Shown one piece after another: positions 53,310-62,382 of a DNA stretch of 64,000 bases. The first letter of the stretch is position 1. Each line of letters starts with the position of its first letter. Location: assembly GCA_021771755.1 (NCBI GenBank), contig JAETOL010000007.1, positions 118,795 through 182,794 on the forward strand, in the 5' to 3' direction. The stretch comes from Lachnospiraceae bacterium (GTDB lineage Bacteria > Bacillota > Clostridia > Lachnospirales > Lachnospiraceae). The notes under the pieces are model-generated. The model did no database searches, was not told where the DNA came from, and saw only the letters and a list, made by a program, of their open reading frames with translations. The position numbers were made by a program, and so were the translations under genes.

Positions 53310-53930
53310 ATGGCATACGGCAGGATCAGTAAGAAACAGCAGGAAATACTTGATTATATAAAAAATGAGATACTGAACAGAGGCTTCCCTCCTGCAGTTC
53401 GTGAGATCTGTGAGGCGGTTCATCTGAAATCCACATCCTCTGTCCACTCCCATTTGGAAGCCCTGGAAAAAAACGGATATATCCGCAGAGATGCCACCAA
53501 ACCCAGAGCCATTGAGATCCTTGACGATCAGTTTAACCTTGTGCGCCGGGAAGTGGTCAATGTTCCTTTGGTAGGAACGGTTGCGGCCGGACAGCCCATC
53601 CTTGCAGTAGAAAATATCGAAGGTTATTTTCCCATTCCCTCAGAGTTCATGCCCAACGCCCAGAGCTTTATGCTGAAGGTAAAAGGCGACAGTATGATCA
53701 ATGCCGGAATATTTGATGGCGATCAGGTACTTGTCAAGCAGCAGTCTTCAGCGGAAAACGGCGATATGGTGGTTGCACTTGTAGAGGATGCCGCTACAGT
53801 CAAAACATTTTATAAAGAAGATGGATATTATCGTCTCCAGCCGGAAAATGACGATATGGATCCCATTCTGGTACACGGAAACCTTCAGATCCTCGGCAAA
53901 GTATTTGGCGTATTTCGTTTTTACAACTAA
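53310..53930 (+). CDS. lexA: SOS repressor LexA
   Basis: A 206-residue LexA. N-terminal winged HTH (residues 1-65, [20 protein letters not shown]). Self-cleavage site A93-G94 in VAAGQPI, nucleophile S128 in KGDSM and general base K165 in ATVKTFY. Starts at ATG 53310 after GGAGG. Represses DNA-damage genes and probably itself through the SOS-like boxes upstream. Confidence 0.97.
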   Translation: MAYGRISKKQQEILDYIKNEILNRGFPPAVREICEAVHLKSTSSVHSHLEALEKNGYIRRDATKPRAIEILDDQFNLVRREVVNVPLVGTVAAGQPILAVENIEGYFPIPSEFMPNAQSFMLKVKGDSMINAGIFDGDQVLVKQQSSAENGDMVVALVEDAATVKTFYKEDGYYRLQPENDDMDPILVHGNLQILGKVFGVFRFYN

Positions 53931-53937
53931 TGTACAA

Positions 53938-53980
53938 AAAACCCCCGCTTCCTGCATGTGACTGCAGACTGCGGGGGTTT
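53938..53980. terminator. bidirectional terminator between lexA and rsfS
   Basis: AAACCCCCGC and GCGGGGGTTT (53971-53980) enclose a 22-base loop that itself contains CTGCATG/ACTGCAG. AAAAACC and GGTTTC supply T-runs on both strands. Confidence 0.88.
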
Positions 53981-54034
53981 CTAAAACGCCATTTAGTTTA
54001 CATAATATATTTATCAGAAACCAATATGCTCGAT

Positions 54035-54409
54035 TTATTTATTATCTTCTGATTCTGACAGGAACTCATCCATTTCCAGGATCTTTCCGTCACGCCAGAT
54101 TCTCTCCAGATCATAGAACAGACGGTTTTCTTCATCAAATACATGGATGATCAGATCGCCGTAGTCCATAAGGATCCAATTTGAACTTTTGGTTCCTTCG
54201 ATCTGTTTTGGCTCATATCCGGCCTTTGAAAGCTGTTCCTCTACATTATCTACCATCGCCTGTACCTGATTGGAATTACTTCCGCTTGCAATGATAAAAT
54301 AATCTGCCAGAACAGAAACCTCATGTATATCTATTACTTTCACATCCATGGCTTTTTTTTCATCCAGCGCCTTTAAAGCAAGGACTGCCATTTCTTTTTC
54401 CATATTCAT
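54035..54409 (-). CDS. rsfS: ribosomal silencing factor RsfS
   Basis: A 124-residue RsfS/Iojap protein, which binds L14 and keeps the subunits apart during starvation. VLADYFIIASGSNSNQVQAM and the SNWILMDYGDLIIHVF motif are conserved. The start overlaps the yqeK stop (ATGA). Confidence 0.95.
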   Translation of the reverse strand: MNMEKEMAVLALKALDEKKAMDVKVIDIHEVSVLADYFIIASGSNSNQVQAMVDNVEEQLSKAGYEPKQIEGTKSSNWILMDYGDLIIHVFDEENRLFYDLERIWRDGKILEMDEFLSESEDNK

Positions 54410-55002
54410 GAATGAACGCCCCTTTCCATATGTAAATCCTTATAGTAAATAAACGCATCCTTTGTGGTAAGGTCAATATCCTTGGGGTCTTCTTCCAGGT
54501 ATGCCAGGGTATCCTTCAGGATCTCATACATACATTCATCCAGGTCCTGGAATGCCAACGCCCGGATGGTGTCCAGATGCTGTGCTTTATATCTTCCCGG
54601 CTCAATATAATCTGCAATATAGACAATTTTTTCCAAAAGACTCATTTCCGGTTTTCCGGTCGTATGGAACCGGATAGCCGAAAGAATCTCCTGATCTTTG
54701 ATTCCATACTTTTCTCTGGCAATAAACGCTCCCAGCTTTGCATGGAGAAGAAACGGATGCTCTTTCTCAAACTCCGTAACCGGAATCCGATTGCTTTCAC
54801 ACAGCTTCAGCTTTTTTTTGCTGGGGATACATTTGGCACAGTCATGGAGAAGACCTGCTGCCTGCGCATCCTTCATATCATAACCATGAGCCATGGCCAG
54901 AGCGGCACAGGTATACATAACACCCAGTGTATGCTGAAATCGATCCTCATCCAGATATTTCTGCAGCTTCTTCTGCATTTTTTCAAAATCATACGCCGCC
55001 AT
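54406..55002 (-). CDS. yqeK: YqeK-type HD hydrolase (symmetrical Ap4A hydrolase)
   Basis: A 198-residue HD protein. Motifs HTLGVMYTC, LLHDCAKCIP (HD) and the IVYIADYIEPGR end fit the YqeK group of diadenosine tetraphosphatases. The GGAG of AAGGAG is 12 bases before ATG 55002, while ATG 55014 touches it, so 55002 is preferred. Lies between nadD and rsfS, the standard Firmicute order. Confidence 0.93.
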   Translation of the reverse strand: MAAYDFEKMQKKLQKYLDEDRFQHTLGVMYTCAALAMAHGYDMKDAQAAGLLHDCAKCIPSKKKLKLCESNRIPVTEFEKEHPFLLHAKLGAFIAREKYGIKDQEILSAIRFHTTGKPEMSLLEKIVYIADYIEPGRYKAQHLDTIRALAFQDLDECMYEILKDTLAYLEEDPKDIDLTTKDAFIYYKDLHMERGVHS

Positions 55003-55003
55003 T

Positions 55004-55642
55004 TTATATGACATCTCCTTCTGATGTAAGATAAATATTATTTTCCCGGATATAGGAAACAACCGGATCTGGAACATAATACCGAAGACTTTTTCCCTCA
55101 TGAAGCCACTGACGGATCAGCCGGCTGGAAATATCAATATTCAAAGTATCCAGCCGGATAAAACAGCCATGATACTGCTGTGAAAGAAACGTCATCTGCT
55201 GATCCAGACTCTTTGCAGGAACATGATCCCTGGCTGCTACCACAATGGTACATGCTCCGCAGATTCTTTCCGGTTTCTTCCATGTGGCAAAATCATAAAG
55301 AGAATCTGCCCCGATGATAAAATAATAGTCCGTATCCGGATTCTGCTCTTTCAGCCGTTCCAGCGTCCGATAAGTGTAAGTATACCCGTCCTCATTCATT
55401 TCTATCAGAGAAAGCTCAAAATGAGGATTTCCTGCAATGGCTTTTTTTACCATGGAAATTCTCTGCTCATTGCTTGCCTGACCCTGTCGGTTTCTTTTGT
55501 GAGGCGGATTCCCGCTGGGCATAAACCATACACGGTCAAGACCAAGCTGCTCATAAGCTTTTTCTCCAAGAATCAGATGTCCTACATGAATGGGATCAAA
55601 GGTTCCTCCCATGATCCCTATTTTTTTACGGTCTGTTCCCAT
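55004..55642 (-). CDS. nadD: nicotinate-nucleotide adenylyltransferase
   Basis: A 212-residue nucleotidyltransferase of NAD synthesis. GTFDPIHVGHL (residues 13-23) has the HxGH-type motif, with FMPSGNPPHKR and the C-terminal ISSRLIRQWL (ISSTxxR). ATG 55642 follows GAGAGG. Confidence 0.96.
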   Translation of the reverse strand: MGTDRKKIGIMGGTFDPIHVGHLILGEKAYEQLGLDRVWFMPSGNPPHKRNRQGQASNEQRISMVKKAIAGNPHFELSLIEMNEDGYTYTYRTLERLKEQNPDTDYYFIIGADSLYDFATWKKPERICGACTIVVAARDHVPAKSLDQQMTFLSQQYHGCFIRLDTLNIDISSRLIRQWLHEGKSLRYYVPDPVVSYIRENNIYLTSEGDVI

Positions 55643-55664
55643 ATCAGTACCTCTCTGATATTCG

Positions 55665-55955
55665 TTAAGGAAGGATGATTTTCTTTTTGTCTTTTTTACC
55701 TTCTCTGTAAAGAACAATTTTTCTTCCGATCACCTGTACCACCTGGGAATGTGTTCTTTCAGCCAGAAGTTCCGCCATCTGACGTGTGTCGTCCAGACAG
55801 TTCTGAAGAACATTGATCTTAATCAGTTCTCTTGCAGCAAGGGCCTCGTCTACAGAGGCAGTATTTTCCGGAGTGACCCCGCCTTTTCCAAGCTGAAGGA
55901 TCGGTTCCATTTTCATCGCTAAGCTTTTCAGATAAGCTCTCTGTTTACTTGTCAT
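55665..55955 (-). CDS. yhbY: YhbY-family RNA-binding protein (CRM domain)
   Basis: A 96-residue CRM-domain protein linked to 50S assembly. MTSKQRAYLKSLA, LQLGKGGVTPE and the GRKIVLYRE end are typical. It lies between obgE and nadD. Confidence 0.94.
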   Translation of the reverse strand: MTSKQRAYLKSLAMKMEPILQLGKGGVTPENTASVDEALAARELIKINVLQNCLDDTRQMAELLAERTHSQVVQVIGRKIVLYREGKKDKKKIILP

Positions 55956-55984
55956 CGTTATGACCAGCCTTTCTAAAATCACAC

Positions 55985-57271
55985 TTATTTATAATAGTCA
56001 AAATCAAAGCCATACATACGAACAGTATCGCCTTCCTGGATACCTGCATTTTCCAGTTCATCCAGAATACCTCCGTCTTTCAGGAAGCGCTGGAAAAAGG
56101 CAAATCCCTTCTCCGAATCCAGATTGGTGTATCCAAGCATCTTCTCGATCTTTGGTCCCTCCACAACAAATACATGCGCATCGTTCTCCGCTTTTGTAAT
56201 TGTATAAGGAAGGTTTTCTGTGATCAGTACATCCTCCGGGAAGAATTCCTGTTCAAATACTACACGCTCTGCCGGACACTTGTCCAGAAGTTCTTTTATA
56301 CCAAAAAGAAGTTCTCGGATCCCCTGTCCTGTTGCAGCAGATATCGGATATACCTGAATCCCTTTTGGCTCAAATTCTGCTTTCAGAAGAGCCACCGGAT
56401 CCTCTTCGCCGTAAATACAATCAATCTTATTTGCTGCGATCAGCTGAGGTCTGGCTGCAATCTCCGGATTGTACGCTTCAAGCTCCTTATTGATCTTATA
56501 GATGTCATCAATAGGATCGCGGCCTTCGGTAGACGCTGCATCCACAATGTGTACCAGGACTCTGGTACGCTCGATATGGCGAAGGAATTCATGTCCCAGA
56601 CCGACTCCTTCGGAAGCTCCCTCAATAAGCCCCGGGATATCTGCAATGACAAAACCACCGTTCTCTGTATCTACAACACCAAGATTCGGACTCAGTGTGG
56701 TAAAATGATAGTTGGCGATCTTTGGCTGTGCATTGGTGACTCTGGAAAGGAATGTGGATTTTCCTACATTCGGGAATCCTACCAGCCCTACATCGGCGAT
56801 CACTTTCAGCTCCAGAAGTACTTCCAGCTCCTGAGCCGGCTGACCTGGCTGGGCGTATTTCGGTACCTGCATGGTGGCAGTTGCATAATGCTGGTTGCCC
56901 TTTCCGCCTCTTCCGCCTTTTAAAACCACCTGTCTGCGGTTGTCACCGGACATATCCGCAATGACTTTCCGTGATTCTGCATCCATAATAACGGTTCCCT
57001 CCGGAACCTTCAGGACGATATCCTTACCGTCTGCTCCATGGCAGCGTCTCTTACCGCCTTCTTCACCGTCCTGTGCTTTATATTTTCTTTTATGCCTGTA
57101 ATCTCCCAGAGTATTCTGTCCTTCGTCAATCTCAAAGATAACGTCGCCGCCTCTTCCGCCGTCCCCGCCATCCGGACCGCCGTTTGGTACGTACAGCTCT
57201 CTGCGGAAGCTTACATGGCCGTCTCCGCCCTTACCTGAACGGATCATGATTTTTGCTCTGTCTGCAAACAT
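55985..57271 (-). CDS. obgE: GTPase Obg (CgtA)
   Basis: A 428-residue GTPase for ribosome assembly. Glycine-rich Obg fold (residues 1-158, GGPDGGDGGRGGDVIF), G domain (LVGFPNVGKSTFL near 165; DIPGLIEGA; NKID), and C-terminal OCT domain to the end (VRMYGFDFDYYK). It follows rpmA in the operon behind an attenuator-like hairpin. Confidence 0.97.
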   Translation of the reverse strand: MFADRAKIMIRSGKGGDGHVSFRRELYVPNGGPDGGDGGRGGDVIFEIDEGQNTLGDYRHKRKYKAQDGEEGGKRRCHGADGKDIVLKVPEGTVIMDAESRKVIADMSGDNRRQVVLKGGRGGKGNQHYATATMQVPKYAQPGQPAQELEVLLELKVIADVGLVGFPNVGKSTFLSRVTNAQPKIANYHFTTLSPNLGVVDTENGGFVIADIPGLIEGASEGVGLGHEFLRHIERTRVLVHIVDAASTEGRDPIDDIYKINKELEAYNPEIAARPQLIAANKIDCIYGEEDPVALLKAEFEPKGIQVYPISAATGQGIRELLFGIKELLDKCPAERVVFEQEFFPEDVLITENLPYTITKAENDAHVFVVEGPKIEKMLGYTNLDSEKGFAFFQRFLKDGGILDELENAGIQEGDTVRMYGFDFDYYK

Positions 57272-57293
57272 AAGTCGCTCCTTATACTGTAAA

Positions 57294-57326
57294 CAAAAGG
57301 CTCCAAACCTGAACGATTTGAAGCCT
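57294..57326 (-). terminator. partial terminator/attenuator between rpmA and obgE
   Basis: AGGCTCCAAACC (57298-57309) and GATTTGAAGCCT (57315-57326) pair at 10 of 12 positions; on the minus strand TTTTG follows. It may reduce transcription into obgE. Confidence 0.6.
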
Positions 57327-57339
57327 TACGCTGAACTGA

Positions 57340-57627
57340 TTATTCTGCCTCTACCGGTACGATAGAAACCTGTTTCTTATCGCGTCCTTTTCTGGTGAAT
57401 CTTACAACACCATCTGTCAGTGCGAATAATGTATAATCTTTACCGCAGCCTACGTTCACGCCTGGGTGAATCTTGGTTCCGCGCTGTCTGTAAAGGATGT
57501 TTCCTGCCTTAACAAACTGTCCGTCTGCTCTTTTGGCACCAAGTCTCTTGGACTCAGAGTCACGGCCGTTCTTTGTGGAACCAACACCTTTTTTATGTGC
57601 GAATAACTGAAGGTTCATTTTCATCAT
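57340..57627 (-). CDS. rpmA: 50S ribosomal protein L27
   Basis: A 95-residue L27. The first residues [16 protein letters not shown] are the Firmicute N-terminal extension, which Prp cuts before AHKKG to free the functional tail at the peptidyl-transferase centre. GGGAGG lies nine bases before the ATG. Prp is encoded just upstream. Confidence 0.97.
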   Translation of the reverse strand: MMKMNLQLFAHKKGVGSTKNGRDSESKRLGAKRADGQFVKAGNILYRQRGTKIHPGVNVGCGKDYTLFALTDGVVRFTRKGRDKKQVSIVPVEAE

Positions 57628-57631
57628 GTCG

Positions 57632-57952
57632 TTACACCTCCCTGACTTTTACTTTCAGATACTTTTTCGAATAACTATTCTCAATTTCTGTCAGTCCGAG
57701 AACAAGGGAATCCATAAGGAGTGTCCCACCCTCTGACACAGGTTCGATAAAAGAAAAGGAAACATAACCGTCATTTTCTTCTACAGAAATCCTGTCATGA
57801 GTGAGTGTCTCAAGAGAATTGACTGTATTGATCACCAGAACAGAAACCGCAGCGCATATAATGTCCTGCCCTTCTTCTGCATAACCGGCATGTCCTCTTG
57901 AAGTAAACTCTGTATAGGAATTGTTCTTCTTCGTGACTGTCACTGTAATCAT
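57632..57952 (-). CDS. prp: ribosomal-processing cysteine protease Prp (YsxB)
   Basis: A 106-residue protease between L21 and L27. Catalytic His in [13 protein letters not shown] and Cys in [10 protein letters not shown] are both present. It trims the L27 extension, so the gene order is functional. Confidence 0.93.
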   Translation of the reverse strand: MITVTVTKKNNSYTEFTSRGHAGYAEEGQDIICAAVSVLVINTVNSLETLTHDRISVEENDGYVSFSFIEPVSEGGTLLMDSLVLGLTEIENSYSKKYLKVKVREV

Positions 57953-57964
57953 ACAAACACCAGA

Positions 57965-58270
57965 TTAAGCGTTGATCTTTTCGATTTTAACTTTTGTAAA
58001 CTGCTGTCTGTGACCGTTTTTCTTGTGATATCCAGTTTTTCTTTTGTATTTGTAAACGATAACTTTTTTAGCTTTACCGTTTTCAACTACAGAAGCGGTA
58101 ACACTGGCATTTTTCACATCTTCTCCAACTTTTAATCCGTCATTGCTGACTGCGATCACGTTATCGAAAGTTACGGTTTCACCAGCTTCAACACCGAGTT
58201 TCTCAACTCTGATCACGTCGCCCTCGGCAACTTTGTACTGTTTACCACCTGTTGCAATAATTGCGTACAT
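57965..58270 (-). CDS. rplU: 50S ribosomal protein L21
   Basis: A 101-residue L21 ([14 protein letters not shown], ending [16 protein letters not shown] and KVKIEKINA). ATG 58270 follows AGGAGGTGCCACAG. First gene of the operon and preceded by an L21 leader. Confidence 0.97.
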   Translation of the reverse strand: MYAIIATGGKQYKVAEGDVIRVEKLGVEAGETVTFDNVIAVSNDGLKVGEDVKNASVTASVVENGKAKKVIVYKYKRKTGYHKKNGHRQQFTKVKIEKINA

Positions 58271-58354
58271 CTGTGGCACCTCCTGTAAAATTTACTCGCC
58301 AAATATGGTGGACGATCCAAAAGGTTCATCGCTTCAACCTCTTTGTGCGGCATA
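58271..58354 (-). ncRNA. L21 leader RNA (ribosomal-protein operon leader)
   Basis: The minus-strand leader of about 84 bases contains AGGTT-gaagcgatg-AACCT (58318-58340) and a second hairpin CCACCATATTTGG near the Shine-Dalgarno, consistent with the Firmicute L21 leader that lets L21 (or Prp operon products) control its own operon. I matched it by position and hairpins, not by alignment. Confidence 0.65.
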
Positions 58355-58361
58355 CTATTGC

Positions 58362-58390
58362 ATGATAACACGCTTATTTCCATTCGTCAA
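58362..58390 (-). promoter_or_regulatory. sigma-A promoter of the rplU-prp-rpmA-obgE operon
   Basis: Minus strand TTGACG (58385-58390), 17 bases, TATCAT (58362-58367), about 90 bases before the rplU start. Confidence 0.85.
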
Positions 58391-58430
58391 GGGATGAAAT
58401 GAAAATTTTTTATTTTTTTAAGCAGCAGGT

Positions 58431-58853
58431 TTATTTCCTTTTCTGGAGGCGTTTACACTGTATTTTTTCGCTCCTCTTATGATCCCAAAAAAGATCCAGA
58501 ATAATATCCAGAAGACCTATTAAGGAAAGAAGACATCCCCCCGCTGAAAAAATCAGATAATTTTCCCTGTGCAATTCCAGTACTCGAAAACCGGCAGCAA
58601 TATATTCCATATATTTTTCTATAACAGACATACCGCTGATCGAACGATACCAATTCGTTATGTCTGCACCATAGGAAACAGCATCCAGCATAGCTGCCAG
58701 GAAAACTGAGAGCAGTGACATAATAATCATAATTATGTCGCTTTTCTTTCCCCGGACGTCTTTTGTTAATTTATATCCCGCCCTGACCATCTCTGCACAC
58801 AACAAGGAAACATAAATTGCAGAAGTACCTAGAAATTCATATGCGGCAGCCAA
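58431..58853 (-). CDS. 140-residue membrane protein, unknown function
   Basis: Begins MAAAYEFLGTSAIYVSLLCA. Three hydrophobic segments (about residues 5-22, 40-62, 100-125) with a basic end CKRLQKRK. No family recognised. It overlaps the end of the upstream 201-residue gene by 25 bases in another frame, so the two are translationally coupled. A decayed copy of the pair follows upstream at 59453-60019, whose tail keeps the same CKRLxKRK ending. Confidence 0.6.
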   Translation of the reverse strand: MAAAYEFLGTSAIYVSLLCAEMVRAGYKLTKDVRGKKSDIIMIIMSLLSVFLAAMLDAVSYGADITNWYRSISGMSVIEKYMEYIAAGFRVLELHRENYLIFSAGGCLLSLIGLLDIILDLFWDHKRSEKIQCKRLQKRK

Positions 58854-59434
58854 AATAAAAGCGCCAATTCAAGTTCTTCCAGAGATTCGTCTCCATGGAT
58901 CTCCATCATCGACTCAATAAATTCCTCTTTTGACATAGGATGCTGGCGGTCCCATTCAATCTGCCGGTTTACTTCCCGTTCCATGGCAGCCGCACAATGT
59001 TCATGAGTATAAAGACAGGATTTCCGGCCATATAACTTAAATAAAGACCAGACACCCTGACCATACATGGGAAGTCCGCATTTTGGACAAATATCTGCAT
59101 CCGGAATCTCATATTCATCCAAAACAGAAAGCACATTAAAAAAACAATTACGGAACTGCTTCATGGTTCCTGGATTATCAACAAATCTCGCTTCCAGAAC
59201 ACCCTCTATAAATCTGATATAAGCAACTCTTCTGTAATTCGCTTCCAGCTCCATAAGCTCCATTTCCATTTTTTTACAGAGATCATCCTCAAACTTCGCT
59301 GAAATGTTGAAGGCTTTGTAGCCATTCCCCTCCCACATACTGACCGCATATCTCTCATAAATACCATAGGCCACACCACTTTGTATTTCCAGCCCCAGTT
59401 CCCGAGCAAATTTTCTCAGACCGTAGAATACCAT
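58829..59434 (-). CDS. 201-residue cysteine-motif protein, unknown function
   Basis: Begins MVFYGLRKFARELGLEIQSG. It is mainly alpha/beta and soluble, with a CxxCGLPMYG knuckle at about residue 138 and C...HEHC nearby (SCLYTHEHCAAAMERE), which could bind zinc. No recognised family. AGGAGG lies before the ATG. A tandem damaged copy stands just upstream, so the module was duplicated. Confidence 0.6.
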   Translation of the reverse strand: MVFYGLRKFARELGLEIQSGVAYGIYERYAVSMWEGNGYKAFNISAKFEDDLCKKMEMELMELEANYRRVAYIRFIEGVLEARFVDNPGTMKQFRNCFFNVLSVLDEYEIPDADICPKCGLPMYGQGVWSLFKLYGRKSCLYTHEHCAAAMEREVNRQIEWDRQHPMSKEEFIESMMEIHGDESLEELELALLFWLPHMNF

Positions 59435-59452
59435 TTACTTTTCCTCCTGACC

Positions 59453-60019
59453 TTATTTTCTTTTGTAAAGACGTTTACAATACACTTGCCGTTCTTCCTC
59501 ACCATAATATGGATCAAACGCAATATCCAGGATTGGAATCATGGAAACCGGAATAAAAATACACATGCTCCATATAGCACGTCCTTTTTCTTCTAGGATG
59601 GTTTGTATGCCGGATTGAATATATGATCGGCACACTTCTATCCCTGATATACCTTCCGGAATCATCTGTAAGTGATTCACAATTTCTTTGTTTTTCCATC
59701 TGGTTTAAAAGAGAAAGAACATAAAAAAACAGGCTCGAAACTGCTTCATAGTTTCCGGATAAGCAAAGAACTTCGCTATCAGGGCACCCTCCCAAAATCT
59801 GATATAAATCGATCTCCGGTACTTAGATCCTAACTCAATGAGTTCCATTTGCATTTTTTCGTCAAAATCATCATCAAATTTTGCGAAAATACTAAAAGTT
59901 TTGTATCTGACATTATCCCACATACTGACCGCATATCCCTTATAGATACCACAGGCCACGCCGCTCTGTACTTCCAGACCAAGTTCTCAGGCAAATTTTC
60001 TCAGACTGTAAAATAACAT
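59453..60019 (-). pseudogene. decayed tandem copy of the 201-residue/membrane-protein module
   Basis: Starts at ATG 60019 after AGGAGG and reads MLFYSLRKFA, then TGA at 59987-59989 where the intact copy has Arg. It continues in frame as ELGLEVQSGVACGIYKGYAVSMW, clearly parallel to the intact gene. A T-run near 59720 shifts the frame. Further on, LDIAFDPYYGEEERQVYCKR matches the membrane protein's LDIILD...CKRLQKRK end. The CxxC part has been lost and the two genes have collapsed together. Confidence 0.85.
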
Positions 60020-60177
60020 AAAATGTTCCTCCTGCTGCCACGAAAGACCTTTTTTTAGTTTATCATAGAATGCCTTGATTCTCAATCATTCGTTTCTATT
60101 CCAAATCACAAAAATGTTATTTAAAACTGGATTTTTCGCATAAAAATACTATTTACATGTTTTTCACTGACTGTTTA

Positions 60178-60206
60178 TTGACACTTTAATATTATTATGC
60201 TACTAT
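60178..60206 (+). promoter_or_regulatory. sigma-A promoter of the HTH-dehydrogenase gene
   Basis: TTGACA (60178-60183), 17 bases, TACTAT (60201-60206), 62 bases before the ATG. Confidence 0.8.
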
Positions 60207-60268
60207 CAGTCACATGACAACGATTTTAACTTATTAAAATAATATTTAGGACCATATCAGGAGGACAA

Positions 60269-61744
60269 ATGAAAAAACTATCTATAAGTAAACTCGTGGA
60301 TACTGTTATTCGCGAAAGAAAAACCAAAGGGCTTACCCAGATACAGCTGGCAGAAGCAACCGGCATCAACCGTGCCATGATCGGAAGATTAGAAAAATCT
60401 GATTATACTCCTTCCATAGATCAGCTCCAGAAGCTTGGAGAAGTTCTGGGATTTGAGGTGGTAGATCTTTTTACAGAAGAAAAAGAAGCTCCATTCACAG
60501 CTGCTCTTGACAGAACATATAATATTGCTGTGGCAGGTACCGGTTATGTGGGATTATCCATTGCCACTCTTCTGGCACAGCACAATCATATAACAGCCGT
60601 AGATATCGTCCCTGAGAAAGTGGATCTCATCAACAACAGAAAATCCCCTATCCAGGACGAATATATCGAAAAATACCTGGCAGAAAAAGAACTGGATCTT
60701 ACGGCTACTCTTGATGGTGAATCCGCTTATAAAAACGCAGATTTTGTTGTTATTGCCGCTCCGACCAACTATGACAGCAAGAAAAACTATTTCGATACTT
60801 CTGCTGTAGAAGCTGTGATCGAGCTTGTCCAGAAGGTGAATCCGGACGCCATGATGATCATTAAATCCACCATTCCGGTTGGGTACACTGCTTCCGTAAG
60901 AAAAAAATACAATACTGAAAACATTATCTTCAGTCCGGAATTCCTTCGCGAGTCCAAAGCCCTGTACGACAATCTTTATCCGTCCCGTATCATTGTTTCC
61001 TGTGATGAAAAATCTGCAGATAAGGCTCACGTTTTTGCCGCTCTTCTTCAGCAGGGAGCAATTAAGGAAAATATCGATACTCTGTTTATGGGATTTACAG
61101 AGGCGGAGGCTGTGAAGCTGTTTGCCAATACTTATCTGGCTCTTCGTGTTTCCTACTTTAACGAGCTGGATACCTACGCAGAATCCAAAGGTCTGAACAC
61201 CCAGGAAATCATCAACGGCGTATGCCTCGATCCCCGTATCGGCACACATTATAACAACCCGTCCTTTGGCTATGGCGGATACTGCCTGCCAAAAGATACC
61301 AAGCAGCTGCTTGCCAACTTCCAGGATGTACCTCAGAATATGATGTCCGCAATCGTGGAATCCAATCGGACCAGAAAAGACTTTATCGCGGACCGGGTAC
61401 TGGAAATTGCAGGCGCCTACTCCTATTCTGACGGTGCCTATGATTCCACAAAAGAAAAAGAAGTTGTGATTGGAATTTACCGACTTACCATGAAATCCAA
61501 CTCCGACAACTTCCGTCAGTCCTCTATTCAGGGCGTTATGAAACGTATCAAAGCAAAAGGCGCTACTGTGGTGATTTACGAGCCAACCCTTCCGTCCGGC
61601 TCCACCTTCTTCGGAAGCCGCGTGATCGGAGATCTGGAAGAGTTTAAAGCCGTATCTCACGCCATTGTAGCAAACAGATACGACTCTTCTCTGGATGACG
61701 TACAGGAAAAAGTATATACAAGAGATCTTTTCAGAAGAGATTAA
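60269..61744 (+). CDS. XRE-type HTH fused to UDP-glucose/nucleotide-sugar 6-dehydrogenase
   Basis: A 491-residue fusion. Residues 1-68 are a Cro/CI helix-turn-helix ([20 protein letters not shown], then [18 protein letters not shown]). The dehydrogenase starts at [20 protein letters not shown] (about 85) and holds [18 protein letters not shown] and the catalytic C339 in [13 protein letters not shown], ending in the NAD-UDP-sugar C-domain. It oxidises a UDP-sugar to the uronate, for capsule or glycan building. GGAGGACAA precedes the ATG. No stop or start separates the domains. Confidence 0.9.
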   Translation: MKKLSISKLVDTVIRERKTKGLTQIQLAEATGINRAMIGRLEKSDYTPSIDQLQKLGEVLGFEVVDLFTEEKEAPFTAALDRTYNIAVAGTGYVGLSIATLLAQHNHITAVDIVPEKVDLINNRKSPIQDEYIEKYLAEKELDLTATLDGESAYKNADFVVIAAPTNYDSKKNYFDTSAVEAVIELVQKVNPDAMMIIKSTIPVGYTASVRKKYNTENIIFSPEFLRESKALYDNLYPSRIIVSCDEKSADKAHVFAALLQQGAIKENIDTLFMGFTEAEAVKLFANTYLALRVSYFNELDTYAESKGLNTQEIINGVCLDPRIGTHYNNPSFGYGGYCLPKDTKQLLANFQDVPQNMMSAIVESNRTRKDFIADRVLEIAGAYSYSDGAYDSTKEKEVVIGIYRLTMKSNSDNFRQSSIQGVMKRIKAKGATVVIYEPTLPSGSTFFGSRVIGDLEEFKAVSHAIVANRYDSSLDDVQEKVYTRDLFRRD

Positions 61745-62077
61745 AGAAACCGACCCTGTCAGCTTTCACCGGCAGGGTCGATTTTTCTTTAATCGTATAG
61801 AACTTCCATCTACCATTTTGATGCAAGCATAATTTGCGAGCAACGTAGTAGTATTTTGCAATTTCTACCGCAGGCTGTTCATCTGCAGTTTCCTGCAAAG
61901 TCTCTGCATCTACATCCTCGCCGCGGATCAGACCTTTGTTCATCAGCGTAGTCAGCAATTCCAGATCTGCATTTTCTACTTCCACCAGCAAGTTGTCATC
62001 CCGGTCGATGGTGTGTTTCCGATGTCATGCGCATACCGAGGTGCCTTGGTATAGTAGGTATAGATGCTTTCTTTCAT
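61731..62077 (-). pseudogene. frameshifted hypothetical gene
   Basis: From ATG 62077 the frame reads MKESIYTYYTKAPRYAHDIG and stops after a shift. The adjoining frame continues as DNLLVEVENADLELLTTLMN, then VDAETLQETADEQPAVEIA and ends by reading through the terminator. The two pieces make one protein of about 110 residues. No family recognised. It stands just downstream of the toxin gene. Confidence 0.55.
61751..61787 (+). terminator. Rho-independent terminator after the dehydrogenase
   Basis: CGACCCTG (61751-61758) pairs with CAGGGTCG (61773-61780), followed by ATTTTTC. The 3' end of a convergent minus-strand remnant runs through it. Confidence 0.88.
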
Positions 62078-62085
62078 TTTCGTTA

Positions 62086-62379
62086 TTATCTTTTTATGTA
62101 TCTCTTCAGCTCATCATAAAAGTTCTCTCGGGTACCTGCCATAACAACTACTACCAATTCACCGTCTATACGCTCAATCGTATACGCGAGTTCATAGTTA
62201 GTCTTGTTATAGTAAATGTCATAGCCATAAAAACCTGTCAAATCACCTGTTTTCGTTTCTCCTATTGTATAATCTTCCCTTATCTTGTCAATAGCCTCTT
62301 GATATAGTTTTTTTAGCTTCTTATCCTTCAGCTTTTTAATATACTTTGCTGCCGGAGGATCAAATCGTACTGGCAGCAT
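62086..62379 (-). CDS. RelE/ParE-family toxin
   Basis: A 97-residue basic toxin (MLPVRFDPPAAKYIKKLKDK, VVVVMAGTRENFYDELKRYI) of the RelE/ParE superfamily. GGAGGATTGATTC is before the ATG, which lies just after the antitoxin stop. RelE members cleave mRNA on the ribosome, ParE members inhibit gyrase; which one is not clear. Confidence 0.87.
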   Translation of the reverse strand: MLPVRFDPPAAKYIKKLKDKKLKKLYQEAIDKIREDYTIGETKTGDLTGFYGYDIYYNKTNYELAYTIERIDGELVVVVMAGTRENFYDELKRYIKR

Positions 62380-62382
62380 GAA

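Noticed and set aside
60554..61660. 368-codon minus-strand frame inside the HTH-dehydrogenase gene
   Set aside because: It is the antisense of a well-supported gene and shows no recognisable domain or ribosome binding site.
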